NCBI GenBank assembly: GCA_900618795.1
Contig: UYJD01000006.1
Span: 664,785 to 728,784 of the forward strand
Length of the DNA: 64,000 nucleotides
DNA from: Cyanodermella asteris
Lineage: Eukaryota; Ascomycota; Lecanoromycetes; Ostropales; Stictidaceae
Direction of reading: 5' to 3'
Within the stretch, counting starts at the first letter, position 1. Each line of letters starts with the position of its first letter. This document shows positions 42,746 to 54,500 of the stretch, in pieces. The notes below the pieces were generated by a model that saw nothing but the letters and a program-made list of their open reading frames with translations, ran no database searches and had not been told where the DNA came from. The translations under genes and the position numbers were made by a program.

Positions 42746-43903
42746 ATGTCCCCAAGGCACCTTTCCCCACCGATGCCACAAGACCCATCCAACGCCACCA
42801 TCACCATGGCACGAACACACGAACAACAGCAGCCCTCCCAAAGGACACCCCTCCCCAACCCCCCGCCCACCACCGGCAAGACATGGCGCAAAACCCCCCT
42901 GATCGAATCCTCCGCCCTCTCCGCCGCCGCCGGCTGCCGCATCTTCCTCAAACTCGAAAACATCCAGCCGTCGGGCTCCTTCAAATCCCGCGGCATCGGC
43001 CACTACATCGAAGCCCACCACCGGCTCGCCGCCGGCTCTCCCCTGCATTTCTACTCCTCGTCGGGGGGCAACGCGGGCCTGGCGGCGGTTGTCGCCGCGG
43101 GCACGCTGGGCCGGCCGTGTACGGTCGTGGTTCCGTTGTCGACCAAACCGGAGATGATTGCCAAGATCCGCGCCGTCGGGGCGACGGACGTGGTTCAGAG
43201 GGGGGCGAGCTGGTTCGAAGCGGACAGCTATCTGAGGACGGAGTTGCTGGCGAACGATCCGCGGGGAGTTTACGTTTCGCCGTTCGATCACCCGTTGATC
43301 TGGGAGGGGGCGGAGACGATGGTGAGCGAGATTGCCGAGCAGATGGGGGAGCAGGGGGAGCCGGACGCCATCGCGTGCAGCGTCGGCGGAGGGGGTCTGT
43401 TCTGCGGGATCGCGCAGGGCGTGGAGCGGGAGTATGGCTCTCGAACCAAGATCATTGCGGTCGAGACACTGGGCTGCGATTCGCTGAATCGGGCGTTGAA
43501 GGCGGGCGAACTGGTTACGTTGCCGAAGATTACGAGCCTGGCTACGAGTTTGGGAGCCGCGAGGGTTGCAGAGCGGGCTTTTGAGCTCGCGAAGCGTGAC
43601 AATGTCAAGAGTATCACGGTCACGGACGCGCAGGCTGCGTTGGGGTGCTGGAGGTTCGCTGATGACCAACGGGTCTTGACGGAATTGTCGTGTGGCGCGA
43701 CAATTTCGTTGGCTTATATTGGGAAGCTGCAGAAGCTGGTGCCGAACTTCTCGCCCGAGTCGAAGGTTGTGCTGGTGGTCTGTGGGGGCTCGAACGTGTC
43801 TTTGAAGCTGCTTGCGGAGTATCGAGAGATGTTTGGGGAAGAGGCAGAGGGATCGGTTGCGAGGAACTGGGAGGTCCCTAGCTCCTTTACGGCACCACCT
43901 TGA
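42746..43903 (+). CDS. L-serine/L-threonine ammonia-lyase (PLP-dependent dehydratase)
   Basis: Single exon of up to 385 aa. ATGs at 42746, 42773 and 42806 (MARTHEQQQP) are all possible starts; homology begins near WRKTPLIESSALS, so the last would suffice. The fold-type II PLP enzyme motifs are clear: LENIQPSGSFKSRGIGHYIE with the Schiff-base Lys in SFKSRG, the substrate loop SSSGGNAGLA, the phosphate-binding SVGGGGLFCGIAQG, and the late VVLVVCGGSNVSL. The enzyme deaminates serine and threonine to pyruvate and 2-oxobutyrate; yeast Cha1 is the catabolic example. No regulatory ACT domain is present, which argues against biosynthetic threonine deaminase. The gene is very GC-rich in its first half. 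A 432-aa antisense frame covers it and is rejected as a shadow. Confidence 0.92.
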   Translation: MSPRHLSPPMPQDPSNATITMARTHEQQQPSQRTPLPNPPPTTGKTWRKTPLIESSALSAAAGCRIFLKLENIQPSGSFKSRGIGHYIEAHHRLAAGSPLHFYSSSGGNAGLAAVVAAGTLGRPCTVVVPLSTKPEMIAKIRAVGATDVVQRGASWFEADSYLRTELLANDPRGVYVSPFDHPLIWEGAETMVSEIAEQMGEQGEPDAIACSVGGGGLFCGIAQGVEREYGSRTKIIAVETLGCDSLNRALKAGELVTLPKITSLATSLGAARVAERAFELAKRDNVKSITVTDAQAALGCWRFADDQRVLTELSCGATISLAYIGKLQKLVPNFSPESKVVLVVCGGSNVSLKLLAEYREMFGEEAEGSVARNWEVPSSFTAPP

Positions 43904-44037
43904 CATGCCTACGATCAGCGGGATTCGGGGAAACTTCAAAGGTTGATCATTAATGAGAGGCAATTAATTTTCCATGGGTATCCCGACCTGACCATGACCA
44001 AACTCCAAGAAATGCAAGGACAAATACAAGCCTTCCC

Positions 44038-45061
44038 TCACGACGCTGCAGCGGTGGGTAGCTGAGACTTGCGATATTCCCAGTAGTTCTTCCTTATGGG
44101 ATCATACCTTTCCCCCAGCAAATCCAATGCTTTGATCGCATTCGCGTTGTCGTTCTCTTGCGCCCAGATATCCGCTAGTATGTCGAGCGCATGACTGCTC
44201 GTGACCGCTTTCGATCCATCCACGTTCGCATACTGCTGCGCAAACGCCTTCAACTCGCTCGTCGGTCTCTGCGCAAACCTCAAAACACCCTTCAGATAGT
44301 TCCAGGCCGACTGATTTTGCGGCGCCAAATTCGCCTTCTCCTGCGCAAACCGAATCTCCCGGTCAACAACCTCGACCGGCATGGTTGTCCGTCCAGGCTT
44401 TCTGAAGATTACAAAATACCGATGGTTCCATGCGCTGTTATTCCGCACATCTTGCTTCAGCAGCGTCTCCGTGTAGGCGATTTCCGTTGGTCCGCCCGGG
44501 GATTCTGCATCGTCGGCCCAGAGGCCGAAGCTCTTGACGAGCCACTGCCGGTAAGACCAGACGTGATAATTCTTGGCATCCTTGGTGAGAACTTCTTCGA
44601 GAAAGCCTGCTTCTTCGGCAGGAACCTTTTCGAGGCGGGACATGATTGTTTGCCGATGTTGCCAGATTTGGTAGTTCTTGGGATTCCGAAGGCAGGCTCC
44701 GCGGAGCCATTCGAGTTCCTGCTCGGGAGGAATACCGAGTGCTTCCGTTACTTGTGCTCGGTAGATCCTATGATTATCTGTCAATGCATATTCTTTCATA
44801 CAAATGGTTGGTAGATCGATCGTACCAGACTGTGTAGTGAGCGGGGTTCAACTTTATCATATGCTCAGTGAGCGCAAGCACCCTTTCCGACTTTTCGTGA
44901 GAGGCCATTACGGCGCGAAGATAGTCAGAGACTTGACTGTACTCTGCCGTGTATGCGATGGCGGCGAGAGGGTTGGGACCGCCTTCATTTTGAGGTATGG
45001 GAATGACATCTGCCCATTCCTCGGAGTCGTAGTCGGGTCCGATGTACCTGGGCTCTTCCAT
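44038..45061 (-). CDS. RAM2: Protein farnesyltransferase / geranylgeranyltransferase I alpha subunit
   Basis: Two exons, 45061-44826 and 44767-44038 (donor GTACGA, acceptor CATAG), joined in a Trp codon; 321 aa. The ATG at 45061 gives MEEPRYIGPDYDSEEWADVI, a family-like start with Y..EEW. Helical prenyltransferase-alpha repeats follow: LNPAHYTVWIYRAQVTEALG, NPKNYQIWQHRQTIMSRLE, DAKNYHVWSYRQWLVKSFG, DVRNNSAWNHRYFVIFRKPG and APQNQSAWNYLKGVL. Each has the N-x-x-x-W-x-x-R signature. The protein pairs with Ram1 or Cdc43 beta subunits to prenylate CaaX proteins such as Ras and Rho. It converges with the serine dehydratase gene, 134 bases away. Confidence 0.95.
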
Positions 45062-45612
45062 AACGCTATCTCTCACTTATGAAAAGCGTAACGAGCAAAG
45101 GGATTTTTGCAAGATCGCTACGCAGGTTGCTAAGGCACGAATATTTACAAAGCAAGATGGATTGAAAGTTAGTGGCGGACAATATGAAGGATCTCGAGGA
45201 TGCTGACGGCGCGGATCCGGACTCCGCTCACTGAATGTGCCGCTTTGGGATTAGCGCGTTTGTGGCGAGCGCATTTACTGTGACAACCTGCTTTGGGCGT
45301 TTGGCGTACAACACGCATATGTACTGCTTCAGCAGGTATTGGATGTTTCGAAATCTTGTATGACGAACCATCCATTAATTGCGTGTATACTAGATTTTCT
45401 GCCAAACCAAGATCGCAATCCGACCAGCAGGTGTCCAGGCAAACTGAAATTAACCACCACCAGAATGGACCGACTAGAAACACAACACCTTGAAAGTGGT
45501 CATCAGTGCGCCTTGCATCAAATGGTTCTTCCTTTACTTGCTCACACTCCTTCTCTCTTATTGTTCTCCATGGCGACCGTGCTCGAAGCCTCCAACAATC
45601 TCTTCAGTAGCT
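45062..45612. other. Intergenic region
   Basis: About 550 bases between two minus-strand genes; no gene supported. Presumed RAM2 promoter and 3' UTR of the next gene. Confidence 0.55.
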
Positions 45613-47026
45613 TCATGGGAAGGACATTGGCAATTGTCGGTTCTGCCCCGGAAGCGCGAAGTCTACGCTCTCATCTGTGTTGGGGGACCATGTGGCCTCC
45701 TGACCCTCCGGGTTGCTTCGGGGAGGATTCGGCCAGGAGGCATAACCAGGATGAGGCAGCTCAACTGACTCTGACGTATCTTGGGTCGTTTGATACAAGA
45801 AGCTGGAAGCTGGACGTGTTACCGCTGGAGGACCCGGGAGAACTGAATATGCAGGTGATTTCGCTGCTCGGGGATGTTGCTGCAAAAGTGGCCCACGAGT
45901 CTGATGGCTAGGAAAGCCAAGCCCTGGAGGTGGACTGACGAACATGGGATCTTGCTGAGGCAAAGGACCGTCAGCGTAACGCACAGGAAAGCCAAATCCT
46001 CGGAATCCGCTGACGGGTTCAACGCGACCGGCTCGGTAGAGCACTGGTAGACGAGGCTGTTCGAAAACAACCCGGTCATAATATGTGACGACCATTCCGC
46101 CAGGACGCGTGTAGGAATTCCTCCACGAGCCCTCCGCCGTTCTCAGTTGTTCGCCTCGACTCAGCACTGGAACAGGATGAACCAAGCTCGCCGGCTTGAA
46201 AGGCTGAGCAAGCGGCGAAAGATCCGAGGGCTGAACAGTCTCCGGTCGAGTGGTCGTTGAGGCACCGTGACCTTGCGGCCGACGCTCGTAACGAATCTCC
46301 CCAAAATACCAAACATTCTTGCTGTTGCGGCGGGCTTCATTGCTTGGGGGAGCTCCGCCAGTCGTCGGTAAGTCAATCGAGCCCTTTTCTTTGCCATGCA
46401 CGAGAGCTTGGCTATCTTTACGATCGTCGCGATTGACAAAGTCTTGTCCCAATGATGGCTTGCTTGGCTGCAATACTTTTCGCTCCCACCTTTGCAGCTC
46501 CATCTTCACTTGTCTTCGATTATAGCCAGCCATGGCGGGGTCTGCAGTCTGTTAGACACGGAATACTCTGTTCAAACTGGATCCACTTACAGCCTCGCGC
46601 TGGAGGACATGGTTTTTCCGATGTCGTGCCTGTATGGTAGTGCGCATATTGGCATTGAGCCCCAGAGAACCTGGATCTCTTGTTCTCCCAAAACCAGCAC
46701 GTCATGTGTTTCATCGTTGCCCATTTGCGTGGTCTTGGTGCCGGAGGCACAGGTTTCGAATTCGGTAAGACATTGGCCATCGTAGCTGCTCATTCAAAGT
46801 CAGTAACAACCTTTTGAACTTGATTCAACATCTAACTTTGGGTGCAGGATCACTTACTACTATTTACCCTGTCGGGCACAGACTGATCGATCTGACTCTC
46901 GTGGGGTGTGATTTCTTCGTCTTCACAAACTACAAGTTCCTCATCCTCCCAGGCTGTGAGCACTTTAACTTCAGCCGACGTCCCTGACGGGAGCGGGCGG
47001 AAACGCTCGCCAGTAAGCCTGACCAT
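45613..47026 (-). CDS. Hypothetical protein with degenerate CCCH zinc finger
   Basis: Proposed three exons: 47026-46858, 46785-46591 and 46541-45613, giving 430 aa. Both introns have GTAAGT donors and branch sites (CTGAC, CTAAC), and phases agree. If the first exon is wrong, the ATG at 46780 (MANVLPNSKPVPPAPRPRKW) would start the protein. Exon 2 encodes HMTCWFWENKRSRFSGAQCQ followed by YAHYHTG. This resembles the fungal CCCH pattern Cys-x7-Cys-x5/6-Cys-x3-His, except that the second Cys appears to be Ser in KRSRF. Exon 3 is Pro-rich and disordered: an early basic RRQVKMELQRWERKV, then VWYFGEIRYERR, PGGMVVTYYDRVVFEQPRLP and repeated GF(G)FP segments. RNA binding is possible by analogy but uncertain given the lost ligand. 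Orthologues were not recalled. Confidence 0.65.
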
Positions 47027-47990
47027 GATCGGAGGCAAGTTTGCCACACTTTCAAAGCAACGTCAGCGCTATCGTCAACATCTGGTTTGTGTGGGACGAC
47101 CTACCAAAAACCACCAATACAGTGACGGCCAGATCACAACAGCGCTGAGAGAGCCAGATCCACTAGTCTCTCGTCTGGTGTCGATGGTCCGCGAAACCTG
47201 CGCTCTCACGCTTTTTTTTAGTCCGTGTACCGATCAGGAACCGCAGCTTGTATGGTTGACTCCCCCCACTTTGAGCGCTCTAATGAGGGATCTAACAACA
47301 CGAGACGTAACAGGGATACGAAGAGCTAAGAGTTGTCCTCACGTGGACGAACCTTGCTTTGTACGCGCAGGCACAGCAAAGGCTCCGCGCACATCTAGCG
47401 CGAACTTCACGACCCGGCTACGGAGGTGAATTTCTATAATTTAAAGGACTCGCAGCATCAGCCGCGCAAATACAGCGTTTCACTTGCCCAGATTACCGCC
47501 ATTGCAGCCAATACCACCACATTCTGCCGTGAAGCTCATAAATACCACTGAAAGGTGACCCGCAAGACCGGATCAAGTCAGTGCAGCTCGATTTGGCATC
47601 ACAGCACAGAAAACCCGATGAGGGAGCGCATGGTGAAAGCGAAATCCCTATTGATTGCAGGCCTGGCTTGGTCACGATCTCCCGGAGGGTGGAGGTGATG
47701 AATGATGGAGAGCGCAGTTGCGGCAATGCAATCTACGAGCTGTAGGTGAAGAAGTTCTTCGTGAACGGCAGAAAGGAGTGTGAGAGAGGTTATGACTGGC
47801 TACGTGGACTTATGCTCTGTGTGTGTCATTGATGCTTCATTCTCCACCATGTCATCACCAGCACCTGCTTAGCACATGCGGTTGCTGTGCCCTACTTTGA
47901 AGTCGACTCTCCGAACGCACGTCATTGCCAACTCTGGGTGTATCTTCTCCAAGATCTCCCCAATGATTTTTGCCTCTCCAACCTTGCAGC
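47027..47990. other. Intergenic region
   Basis: About 960 bases between two minus-strand genes; no gene supported. Confidence 0.5.
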
Positions 47991-48656
47991 TTAGGGCCTT
48001 GGTGGGCTGAAAATTTGCGACTGACGCTTGGGTGGACGTGACGGGCTGCTTTCGGCTGCTCGCTTCCTAAGCGTTGCCTGCGAGCCTGACGCCGGAGAGC
48101 TGAGACGCCAGGGAGAATTCGGCTGACTCAAACTTCTTGTCTTCCTCTCAAACTCTGCAAAAGGATTGGTCCCACTCGAGCTCCCAAAAGGGCTGAAATC
48201 TCGCGACCCGGACTCAAACAACATTCGAGACACTCCACCAGGTCTGGCAGGGCCTTCAGGCTCACTTTCAGCCACCAGCTCGCTCAACGGCGATCGCGAA
48301 AACGATGGCACTGACACGGCGCTCTTGTTGTCATGGAAGATCTGAAAGGGGTTATTGTTCTCCTCGGGAGGTGAGCAGCTCTGTTCCGATTCTTCGCTCT
48401 CCGTCTGCAGCCCAACCTCTCGAGCCCACGCTTCATATTCTCTTTCTTCCCACTTGTGCTTCCGCGCGCCCGCACCAACGACGTCGGACCTGAAATCCGA
48501 ATCCGACTCTTCGCTGATGTCTGATAGGTTCGATTCCAGGCTCGGTGCCCGTCGTGCTTTGCGCGTGTTCGGCATGCACAGTGCCGAGAGCATGTCTTTG
48601 CGGCTTTGGCAGGTCGTCTGGATCGTTCTGTCGAGGTGACCTCTGTATCGAGTCAT
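47991..48656 (-). CDS. Hypothetical disordered protein, 221 aa
   Basis: Intact frame from the ATG at 48656 (MTRYRGHLDRTIQTTCQSRK) to TAA; upstream extension has only a TTG start. The protein is polar and mostly disordered, with a Ser/Asp/Glu-rich acidic patch (SNLSDISEESDSDFRSD), an aromatic KWEEREYEAWAREVGLQTES helix, two NPF motifs (NNNPFQIF, GTNPFAEFE), and a basic Ser/Pro end (KRAAESSPSRPPKRQSQIFS). The NPF motifs could bind EH domains, or this may be a nuclear protein with a C-terminal NLS. No known domain is present. The SP-rich tail suggests phosphorylation by proline-directed kinases. Confidence 0.6.
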   Translation of the reverse strand: MTRYRGHLDRTIQTTCQSRKDMLSALCMPNTRKARRAPSLESNLSDISEESDSDFRSDVVGAGARKHKWEEREYEAWAREVGLQTESEESEQSCSPPEENNNPFQIFHDNKSAVSVPSFSRSPLSELVAESEPEGPARPGGVSRMLFESGSRDFSPFGSSSGTNPFAEFERKTRSLSQPNSPWRLSSPASGSQATLRKRAAESSPSRPPKRQSQIFSPPRP

Positions 48657-49508
48657 CGTTGTTCGTGACCACGTGTATTTAGTTTGAGAAGGAAAAGGTT
48701 GTAGTTGACTTTGGGTGGGAAGAGGTAGGAAAGTGGTCGCGACGGGTGGCAACGAGTTTCAATTGCTGGATTTGATGTTCTTGTACAGAGATTAGCGAAT
48801 TGCAGGTTTACAGTTACGTGACGCATGATGAGGGTTGTGCTTGAAACAAAGGAATTGATGCTGAGCTCTGAGTACGAGTGAATTTGGTTGTGAAGCAGAA
48901 GTTATGAACTTCACTCGTCAGACCAGCACGGTCATATCAGCCAACACGGCCCGTTCAAAGGCTTGCGATGCGTTGAGAGATAATATCTATGCATCAATGA
49001 ACTATAACTTACGAACAAGCTGATTGTTGGTTCACCTGAGAAATCACGAATGCCACCGTTCAACCTGGGCCTTATTGCACATCATCAGGCCCATTTCGAT
49101 CGTCCTCTCGATGCTGTGAAGCAACAACTATGCTGGAACGAAGGGGTTAGCTCTGGAATACGTGAGAAAAGACTGACAATTTCCATGCAAGTCAACTTGT
49201 CTTTAGTGTAGCTGCTGGCATCCACCATAGCATGCAGGACATAGCCTTTGGGACCCTTTCAATGCTGTGTCACTTTTTCATAATGGCAACGAATCATGCA
49301 TCAAGTTCTTATTACATTACATCTGGTCAATTGAAGCCCAGGCAAATACTAAAATGAAAGGCCATTCTCTGTGCCTGAAAGCCCACTCTCCAGGGTAGTC
49401 GCTCGACCCGACGAGTATCATCAACCAAATGATCGGTCAGGATAGTACCCCACTCCAAACCTGAAGATTCCGGTCCCGCATAACTCTCCGAGCGCAACGC
49501 TGAGCTCT
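48657..49508. other. Intergenic region
   Basis: About 850 bases; no gene supported. Confidence 0.5.
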
Positions 49509-51586
49509 TCAAATGTCCATGGCCATCCCACCCATCTCATAAGGGAAGATCTCCGCATACGCCTCCGCCGCTAGGCGACAAAGCCTCTCACACCCCTCCC
49601 CGGCAATCCCCCACCTCGCCTTCATATCCTTCTTCAACCAAGCCTCCATCTCCTCCATCTGGGCGTCCAAAGTACACAACAACGGCGTCTGCATTTGCGC
49701 GTGTGCCTGCGTTCCAAACCCACCCTGCCCAAATCCACCCCGTTCAAATCCACCGTGCATCCCAAGCCCACTCTGTGCAAATCCCCTCTGTTCAGGCTCA
49801 TCCTCTCCCAGCAGGCTCGAGCCAAGCAGACTCGCTCCACCGGTAGTGCTCTCATCATCGTACAGCGTCGCACTCGCAAAACGTACGCTGGGCGGGACGC
49901 GCTCCTCTTTCGGCGGGTAATAACTGCTCAGGCTCGGACCGAATCCGGTAGAGGTGCCAACGGCTCCCACGGGACGGAAGAAGTTGGAGCGGGAGGTTGC
50001 GGAGCGGGGAGTGTTCGGCGGCGTGGCGGGCGCCGTCTTCGGGGTTGGGAAACGGTTGGTAGCCGGCGGGGGGGAGGATGCCCCAGGACGGGGGTGGGTG
50101 GTAGCCGAGACTGCGTAGTTGGTCTCCGATCGGCTGGGATGCGTTGTCAGTAAGNNNNNNNNNNNNNNNNNNNNNNNNNGTTGATGGCTTTGGAAAACGT
50201 ACTCTGGGAAGCTCAAAGTCGTGGGTTTGGATGTTTTGGTGGTGGTGCTTTCTGCGGTTGCGGGGCCAGCGGTTGGGTTTCTTGTGGTAGAAGAATTGGT
50301 TGGGATCCTGTTGTAATACTGTTAGGGACTGCTCGTGAACGGATGAGGATAAAAAGGATGGTTTGGCTTGATACGTACACCGTCAAGAGGTAAGTCGAAG
50401 GCGACGCGCTTGGGATTGTTGTGCTTGTTTGGAGAGCGGGTGACTTTATTTGGGCTGTTGGTGTCTGTTCTGCCTCCGGGGCTTCTGGCATTGCCATTTG
50501 GAGACTGGGGAGACTTGGGACGATGATATGCTCCGAACGAGCCCGGAACTCTCAGGTGCTTCGTATCCTGCATTGCTGTTAGCCGTCACGTCGCCGAACC
50601 GGATATCAAACTCACAGAAAAGGGCGCACTCACAACTTCCTTGTCACCAATGAACATTCGTCCAACCAGGGGATCCTGGTGGCCGAGACGGAAGCCATCA
50701 GCTGGTTGTCTCATCTCATGCCGCTGTCCACTGTTCTCATTCAGATTGAGCTTGTTGCTTAGAAGCTCATCCAAATGGTAAGGCATATCCATTTGAAAAG
50801 GCCGCTCATACCAAAGCTTCGTCGCGTCGTGCGAGTCCAGGTTGTTAAGCATTTTTTGCCCTTTCTCCTTCAGCTTCTCCTTCTGACGCTTTTTCTGGGC
50901 TTCGACCGAGACCGGTTTCAAGAGGATCCTATTCTCCTTTTCCTTCAGGAGCTGCAATTGAGCCTCGACAGGTATTGGTGACCAAGGAATGCGATTTCCA
51001 TTCTGATCAATTCTGAACCCAAGCTGTTCAACGGTGCCATCCGGTACCAATCTATAGCCCATGCCAGATCCGACTGCGTGGTCTAGATACGGAGTTTCGT
51101 CCACCTTGATCTCTGACAAGGCTTTGAGATTGTCGGAAGACTGGTTCAGTCCTGGTGGGTCAGGGGTCCGATCACGGTGTTGGTTTTGGCGGTGATTATT
51201 AGCCTGATTCTCATACGGCTCATGAAGGGGGGTTTTGGGATGCCTAATGCGCTGGATTTGCCGCGCTCAGTGGCCGATGGGAAGAGTGAACGCTGTACAG
51301 TGTGCGGATTGCGCCTGTTATGATCATCAGGGATGCCGTGGGGGTTGCTGAGATCACCAAGGTCCCTGTAGCGGAACTCATCCAAGTTTGTGAGATCGAA
51401 CGTTTGGCCTCGATATGCACCACCGTAGTCGCTCTGTCCGTGCAGTGACATTAGTGGGGTTTGCTGCTGATTTGCGTCGTTGAGTGTGTTACGTGACTCG
51501 GCCATTGATCCAAACATTTGGGCTGGAGGTGGGCTGCTGGTGCCAAAGCGGTAGGATGGGCCTTGCGGTCCGAGTTGAGCGGACAT
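49509..51586 (-). CDS. Unrecognised multi-exon protein, interrupted by gap and frame break
   Basis: A minus-strand gene from the ATG at 51586 (MSAQLGPQGPSYRFGTSSPP) to a stop at 49509. Good intron evidence: 50633-50568 (GTGAGT to TGCAG) joins GDKEV to DTKHLRVPGSFGAYHR; a GTACGT to ACAG intron follows PLDG and leads to DPNQFFYHKKPNRWPRN; another GTACGT donor precedes the 25-N gap, with a CCCAG acceptor after it. Near a six-G run on the plus strand (51227-51232) the frame must slip by one base to reach HEPYENQANNHRQNQH and LNQSSDNLKALSEIKVDETP. Segments of note: a Lys/Glu coiled coil (KKRQKEKLKEKGQKML), WYERPFQMDMPYHLDELLSN, and a conserved-looking C-terminus EEMEAWLKKDMKARWGIAGE followed by CERLCRLAAEAYAEIFPYEM. 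The phase across the N gap is unresolved. No function recognised. Confidence 0.6.
50155..50179. other. Assembly gap of 25 N
   Basis: Exactly 25 unknown bases are present; a round number often used for gaps of unknown size. It lies in what should be an intron of the surrounding gene, so coding sequence may be lost. Confidence 0.95.
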
Positions 51587-54500
51587 GATTGAGATGGGAG
51601 CAGGCCTCAGTTGAGCGATACCTGGTCTGGGGATAGATTGCGTGTCTTTGTGCGGGAGACGATCCGACGAATGAATCTGTTACTTGTTACGAAGGTGCTG
51701 ATTTCTGACTCACGACCTGTGGAGGGCAATAAAACGAATGAGTCGACGAGGTTGCGAGTCGGACTTGAGCTAAATGAGCAATGCAAGAATATCTGAGGCA
51801 AAGAGCGAAGCCTTGTGAAAAGTAGAAGCTATAGTTGTGAGAAAGCAACGTGTAAAGGAAGCTCACAGGAAGCAGCACAGAGTGCCGGAAATTAGTGAAG
51901 AAAACTGGGGGCCTGCCGTTGCTGTGACAAACGGGAGGCTGGAAGGACTGAGGTTTAACATTTCATCGTCACCTGTTCAACCGCCATTGTCTTTATGAAG
52001 TGAAGCTTCAGATTTGAAGCATTCGACGATGCTTTCAATTTGATGTATGACAACAACGATGCTTACCAGCCATCTCCACTACCAGCGATGCATTCAGGCT
52101 AGAGGTGCGCGGGCTGCACCTTATCTGACGCCGTCAACGTGAAGTGGTGATGAGAATCAGTGAAGCACGTGATCTGAGGTCTCAATGTGGTGGTGAACTT
52201 TGGAAGCTAATTGCCAATGTCTATTTGTTTGTAGCGCACTTTCTGCATCACTAAGCAAACATGTCTGCTCAACGGCCTTTCATCTGTCGTGTTCTGGTTG
52301 GTCGCAAACTTACTCCGTCCTTCGGTCATGATTGGTAGGAGCTGTGAAAATGTGAACAATTGTCGAGCGATGGCTGTGGTCTTGATGTGTGGGTCTAACC
52401 CTGGAGAATGAATAAAGGACTGGCAAGGTCCATCGTACCCAATCTTGTTCTTTGGTTTGCTCACTGTTTGGTTTGGAAAGTTTTATGTCCACCCTGAATT
52501 TATTTGTATGACAAAAACAACGGCTTCCACTTACTTTCGTGGTATGACTAAGGAGCAAGCAATGGAAATGATCCAGTCCATGTAATGCTGCCTGACAGGC
52601 TCAAACTCCTCCGACCTCGTCATTTAGCAAGGTCTAGTTCGTGTCAAGTGATCAATTTGTGATGCAGCCCGGATAATGCGGGCATGTCTGAAGACATTCC
52701 ATGCAAGGCCTTTCGAAACACGCTGACGAAAACTGCCACGAGAGACAGATGCAAAATCTTGCATAGTTTTGTCTCATCACCACGCATGGAGTTGTTGTCA
52801 AGATCGACATCGACTGAATCTTGAGCTGCCTCACGGTATGTGTCAGTGTCAACCGGACCTGAGCCGGTGAAGTGTGGCGCAAACGAAACGGACCAGGGCG
52901 TGATCCCAGCAGCCGCTTCTGCAGTTGCACAACTTCGAACGCCGCAGTGGCACAGCACAGCCGATCCTCAGATCTGACAAAGTGACAGCTTGATCAATGC
53001 TCGCCTCGAAACAGCGGAAGCCCGTCGCAGCCAACGGCTGGTGAGGCACTGGTGCCGCATTGGCATCTTCAGGCACAAATCGATCAGCTCAGGCACCGAA
53101 TGCGAAGATGCCAACCGACGATGCGTCACCTCACACCATCGGGCTGCACGTACAGACTTGTGCAGCTACTTGTTTCTTCTCGTCCCGTGTCCGGAGAGAC
53201 CGCAGAAAGACGCTCAAGACTTTGGGCTGGCATCAGCCGTCAGCTTACGCTCGAATAATCCTTGCATGATGGGCGTTAATGGGGGCACGTGGACAAGGCC
53301 GGCCAACAGCCAGCCGGGCTGATTCCAGTCGTGCCGATGCACGTCAGAGACACACAAGGTTACTAGTAGCTGCAGACGACCAGGATGCAGGTCTCTGGCC
53401 GTCCTTGCTTGCTGGTCGGGATCATATGCGCAGCGCGAGAGACATGTTTCGGGGCGCTGCAGAGAGCGGAGGCTGGATCAAGGCTGGAGACTGGCGACCC
53501 AATTAGGAGGGCGGGGGAGCCGCATCCAGGTTTTTGTGGGCTGCCAGGAACAGGCGGTCGTGCAGGCGAGAGTTCACAGCAGTTCGATTATTGGTGAGGT
53601 GGTTGTCGGCGCGGCCGCTCTGAGGTGGATGCTGTGGAGGCTTCGTCGGCCGGGACGTGCAGCATCGCAATCTCGACATGGCTCCACGAGACTGTCAGCT
53701 GTCACTTTTTAACATGACGAAGCTCTCACCGACTTTTGCACTGAGCCGAGAGCCCGTTTACTGGCTGTCGCAGAGCTGCTTGCGGACGGCAGACTGGTGC
53801 GTGAATGATATGTCAGGTCGATCATGGAGAAGGCGATTGGAGAAGGGGATGATTTGCGCTGCGTGACCCCTGAAATTGCGGGCTACACCTCCCTCTTTAC
53901 CATTCTGGGGATAACAGACAGCTTGAACTTTTGGAGGCTAAACTCTATCAGCAGACTGACTTTGAGCAGGCTTAGCAGGGTCCGTCCAAGACTCTCATTA
54001 CTCAGATGCAGGCATGCCGCTAAACTCCTTACGACGAAGCGAGTCGGCCCTGGGGCAAGCCTGCAGCAAGCAGAGTTCAATATTCGACGGCCATCCTTAC
54101 GATGTCGTGTCGCCTGCCGCGCTTGTCCCTGATCTTGAGTCCCTGGCGGCCGATGCGTGGTGACATGAAACCTTCGCAGCGGCCGCTCGTATGCAGCATT
54201 AAGGGGCTGGAGACTCGGCAACGTCACTCGCGATTGATATGCGGCCGTTAAAGCAGTCCAGCAGTCGAGACAGGAGACTTCACATATGCGCTCGTGTCTC
54301 TGTCGGGTCCCTTCTCGCAGCCATCTCGTCCTTCTGGCGGGCGTTCGGGTCGAGTCTGGAAGTGAAATCCGCTCGAGCTGGCTCTGCTCCACAGTCAGAC
54401 AGAGTTCATGCAGTCGAATTAAGCTGGCGCCGGCCAATCGTTCGCCAGCGAGCTAGGACTCAACGGCCCGACAGCTGCCCTGGTCGACCTGCTGCACGGC

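Noticed and set aside
42665-43963. 432-residue minus-strand frame opposite serine dehydratase
   Set aside because: It is Arg/Pro/His-rich with no domain, is exactly antisense to a clearly conserved enzyme in GC-rich codons, and is what the reverse strand of such a gene gives.
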